A stretch of 6,787 bases of DNA from the NCBI GenBank assembly GCA_025449475.1, contig JANWJM010000133.1:1-6787 (forward strand). The letters run 5' to 3'. The stretch is from Thermoactinomycetaceae bacterium (GTDB lineage Bacteria; Bacillota; Bacilli; Thermoactinomycetales; Thermoactinomycetaceae). How positions within the stretch are numbered: the stretch's first letter is position 1; each line of letters begins with the position of its first letter. Both the position numbers and the translations under genes were made by a program. This document shows positions 4,725 through 6,787 of this stretch, piece after piece. The notes under the pieces are model-generated. The model did no database searches and was not told where the DNA came from. It saw only the letters and a program-made list of their open reading frames with translations.

Positions 4725-6787
4725 TCATGAGAATACGATCTTGCGAAAATCAGCGTATTGTTCCGTCAAGCGATGGATGAGTTGTAAAAGCGCCAAACGA
4801 TTCTGACGCACCTGATGATCTTCAACCATTACCATAACCTGATCAAAGAAATTATGAATCGTAGGAACCATGGATTGTAAAGCTTGATACATTTCATCGG
4901 GACGTTTCTTCTGAAGTGCCAAATCAAATAAGTCCTTTGCTTTTCGATATGCTTCATACATAGAGAATTCCGCGGGGTGACTTAATCGCTGATCGTCAAA
5001 CGGTTCAGTGATTGGATGGGCTTGTACCAAATTGGCAACTCGCGTATAACCTTCTACCTGATTTTTAAAATCATCCTTTTCCAACTGATTCATTAACACT
5101 TTGGCTTTGTCGAGCGTGAATTGGGGATATACGATCTCATCTGCCAATACCGCCTCGACCACATCATAACGAATCATAGCCTCATTCAATACGGTTTGGA
5201 AACGCCTGATAAAGAATCGATTTAATTCTTGCAAAACTTGTTCCTTCGGACGTTGTAACAATTGAGCCGATTCAAGTTGACGAGTAGCTCGATCCAACAA
5301 TTTATTTAAGGCGATTTGAGGATGCTTAAGCAATATTTGCAATACGCCCAATGCTTTTCGACGTAAGCTGTACGGATCTTGCGATCCGGATGGGATAAGA
5401 CCGATTCCAAAACAAGCAGCAATCATATCGACTTTATCAGCTAACGATAACACGTTTCCGATCAGACCATGCGGAATGTCATCGCCAGCAAAGCGAGGCC
5501 GATGGTATTCCCTGATGGCTAGGGCAACTCGATGATCCTCACCAGCTGCTTTGGCATATTCATACCCCATAAAGCCTTCAAGATTTGAAAATTCATTGAC
5601 CATTTGTGTTACGAGATCAAACTTGCAAATCTGAGCCGCACGATCGATGAATGGCAACCATTCGTGGTCGATATCCATTTCATGAGCAATTTGTTCAGCC
5701 AATGTTCGAATACGTAATACACGATGACCGATGGTTCCTAATTCCTGCTGGAAGATAATGCGATCCAACTGTTCAATTGCTTGATCAATGTTAAGTTTCA
5801 AATCCTCTTCGAAGAAAAAGCGCGCGTCGGCCAATCGTGCTTCCAACACCTTTTCATTGCCTCGGATCACTTTATCGAGATGTTGGTCATTCCCATTGCG
5901 AACCGCCACAAAATAAGGGAGCAAGGTGCCTTGATCATCTTCAACCGGGAAATATCGTTGATGTTCTCTCATCGTGGTAATTAGGACTAACTTTGGTAAC
6001 GTTAAAAAGTCCGGATTGAACTGTCCCACAAGTACGGTCGGATACTCAACGAGATGAGTCACTTCATCCAATAACGATTCATCGATCGGAATCACCCAAT
6101 CATATTTCCTTTCTAACTCACTCAGTTGATGCTGAATCGATGCTTTTCTCTCTTCCACATCCAACCAAACAAATTGATCTTTTAACTGCTCTGTATAGGT
6201 AGCTGGGGATAGAATCGAAATATCCGCTCCCAAAAAACGATGACCTCGACTGATTCGGTCGGCTCTTACACCTGCCCATTCGACTGGAATCACATCCTCT
6301 CCATAAAGGCAAACCATCCAGCGAACGGGACGTATAAAGCGAATGTTCTCTCCCCATCTCATAGAAATGGGAAACGAGAGTTGGTGAAAGGCTTTATGCA
6401 AATCTTTTTGCAGCAAATCGATGGTCTTCTCACCTTGATCATATTTGGAAGCAAATATGTATGGAGTACCGTTATACTCTTTCACCCGTAACTCCTCGAC
6501 ATCCACTTGTTGTTTACGAGCAAATCCGATTGCCGCTTGGGTCCATTCACCATCAGAAGTTTGAGCAATATGCAAAGCAGGACCTCGAACCTCCTCGATA
6601 CGATCCTCTTGTCGTTCTTCGACCCCTTTCACGCGGACGGCTAAGCGGCGCGGAGTGGAAAAGGTTTGATAGGATTCAAATGGAATCAAATGATCTTCTA
6701 GCCACTGCGCAATTTTTTCTCCAAACTGTTGTTGCCCTTCCTGAATAAACCGTGCAGGCATTTCTTCCATTCCTAATTCAATCAACA
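4725..6787 (-). CDS. glyS: Glycine--tRNA ligase beta subunit, 5' end cut by window edge
   Basis: Beta subunit of the bacterial heterotetrameric glycyl-tRNA synthetase, a cytoplasmic enzyme that charges tRNA-Gly; the catalytic alpha subunit (GlyQ) would lie just upstream, outside the window. The visible 686 codons read without interruption to a TGA at 4727-4725. Family landmarks, numbered from the first complete codon (6785-6783): IELGMEEMPARF near 2-13, TPRRLAV at 44-50, MRWG at 142-145, RGHRFLG at 180-186, EHQRYFP at 274-280, GNEKVLEARLADARFF at 309-324, SLADKVD at 447-453 and GSQDPYSLRR at 467-476. The C-terminal part is helical, as in the tRNA-binding region of this family. The reading frame stays open to the window edge. 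The TTG at 6785 encodes a conserved Leu of the N-terminal motif, so it is not the start; by comparison with B. subtilis GlyS, roughly 8-10 residues are missing. A terminator follows directly, so glyS closes its own transcription unit. Confidence 0.97.
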   Translation of the reverse strand, partial: LIELGMEEMPARFIQEGQQQFGEKIAQWLEDHLIPFESYQTFSTPRRLAVRVKGVEERQEDRIEEVRGPALHIAQTSDGEWTQAAIGFARKQQVDVEELRVKEYNGTPYIFASKYDQGEKTIDLLQKDLHKAFHQLSFPISMRWGENIRFIRPVRWMVCLYGEDVIPVEWAGVRADRISRGHRFLGADISILSPATYTEQLKDQFVWLDVEERKASIQHQLSELERKYDWVIPIDESLLDEVTHLVEYPTVLVGQFNPDFLTLPKLVLITTMREHQRYFPVEDDQGTLLPYFVAVRNGNDQHLDKVIRGNEKVLEARLADARFFFEEDLKLNIDQAIEQLDRIIFQQELGTIGHRVLRIRTLAEQIAHEMDIDHEWLPFIDRAAQICKFDLVTQMVNEFSNLEGFMGYEYAKAAGEDHRVALAIREYHRPRFAGDDIPHGLIGNVLSLADKVDMIAACFGIGLIPSGSQDPYSLRRKALGVLQILLKHPQIALNKLLDRATRQLESAQLLQRPKEQVLQELNRFFIRRFQTVLNEAMIRYDVVEAVLADEIVYPQFTLDKAKVLMNQLEKDDFKNQVEGYTRVANLVQAHPITEPFDDQRLSHPAEFSMYEAYRKAKDLFDLALQKKRPDEMYQALQSMVPTIHNFFDQVMVMVEDHQVRQNRLALLQLIHRLTEQYADFRKIVFS

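Noticed and set aside
6118..6748. Secondary open frames on both strands inside glyS
   Set aside because: They lie wholly within the well-supported glyS frame, lack SDs and have shadow-like composition. The same applies to the secondary frames within ppdK, yqfL and ccpN.
6783..6785. TTG as the true glyS start
   Set aside because: It encodes a Leu inside the conserved N-terminal motif, the frame stays open to the window edge, and relatives have several residues before this point.

Overview
This window comes from a moderately AT-rich Firmicute, most likely of the order Bacillales. The genes resemble Bacillus-type GlyS, CcpN and YqfL, and glyS-ccpN-yqfL is the order I recall from Bacillus subtilis, where dnaG and sigA follow. 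Here a pyruvate phosphate dikinase gene (ppdK) sits directly after yqfL, as I would expect in PPDK-carrying Bacillales such as Thermoactinomycetaceae. The family assignment is inference. All recognisable genes lie on the minus strand, so they read from high to low coordinates.

Layout in the direction of transcription. Bases 6787-4725 hold glyS, the glycyl-tRNA synthetase beta subunit, whose first few codons lie outside the window. A strong intrinsic terminator (4722-4692) begins two bases after its stop codon. A control region follows (about 4691-4544). It holds a good sigma-A-type promoter, two copies of a sequence matching the CcpN operator consensus as I remember it, and a strong Shine-Dalgarno (SD) sequence. 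Next comes a tight three-gene operon: ccpN (4543-3905), yqfL (3892-3083) and ppdK (3079-446), with gaps of 12 and 3 bases. It ends in an intrinsic terminator at 362-337. The last stretch (336-1) holds no recognisable gene, only weak promoter-like and ribosome-binding-like signals and an imperfect inverted repeat.

The operon reads as a glycolysis/gluconeogenesis control module at the pyruvate-PEP node. PPDK interconverts pyruvate and PEP. The YqfL-family protein is the expected bifunctional Thr kinase/pyrophosphorylase that switches PPDK off and on, and the target Thr and catalytic His are both present in the PPDK. CcpN is the CBS-domain repressor of gluconeogenic genes.

The two points most worth a second look are both at ccpN. 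It has no ATG, GTG or TTG start that would include its DNA-binding domain, so an AUC start is implied. Its promoter also carries two apparent CcpN operators 30 bp apart, suggesting that CcpN controls its own operon. I found no mobile element, CRISPR array, tRNA, rRNA or wholly novel system.
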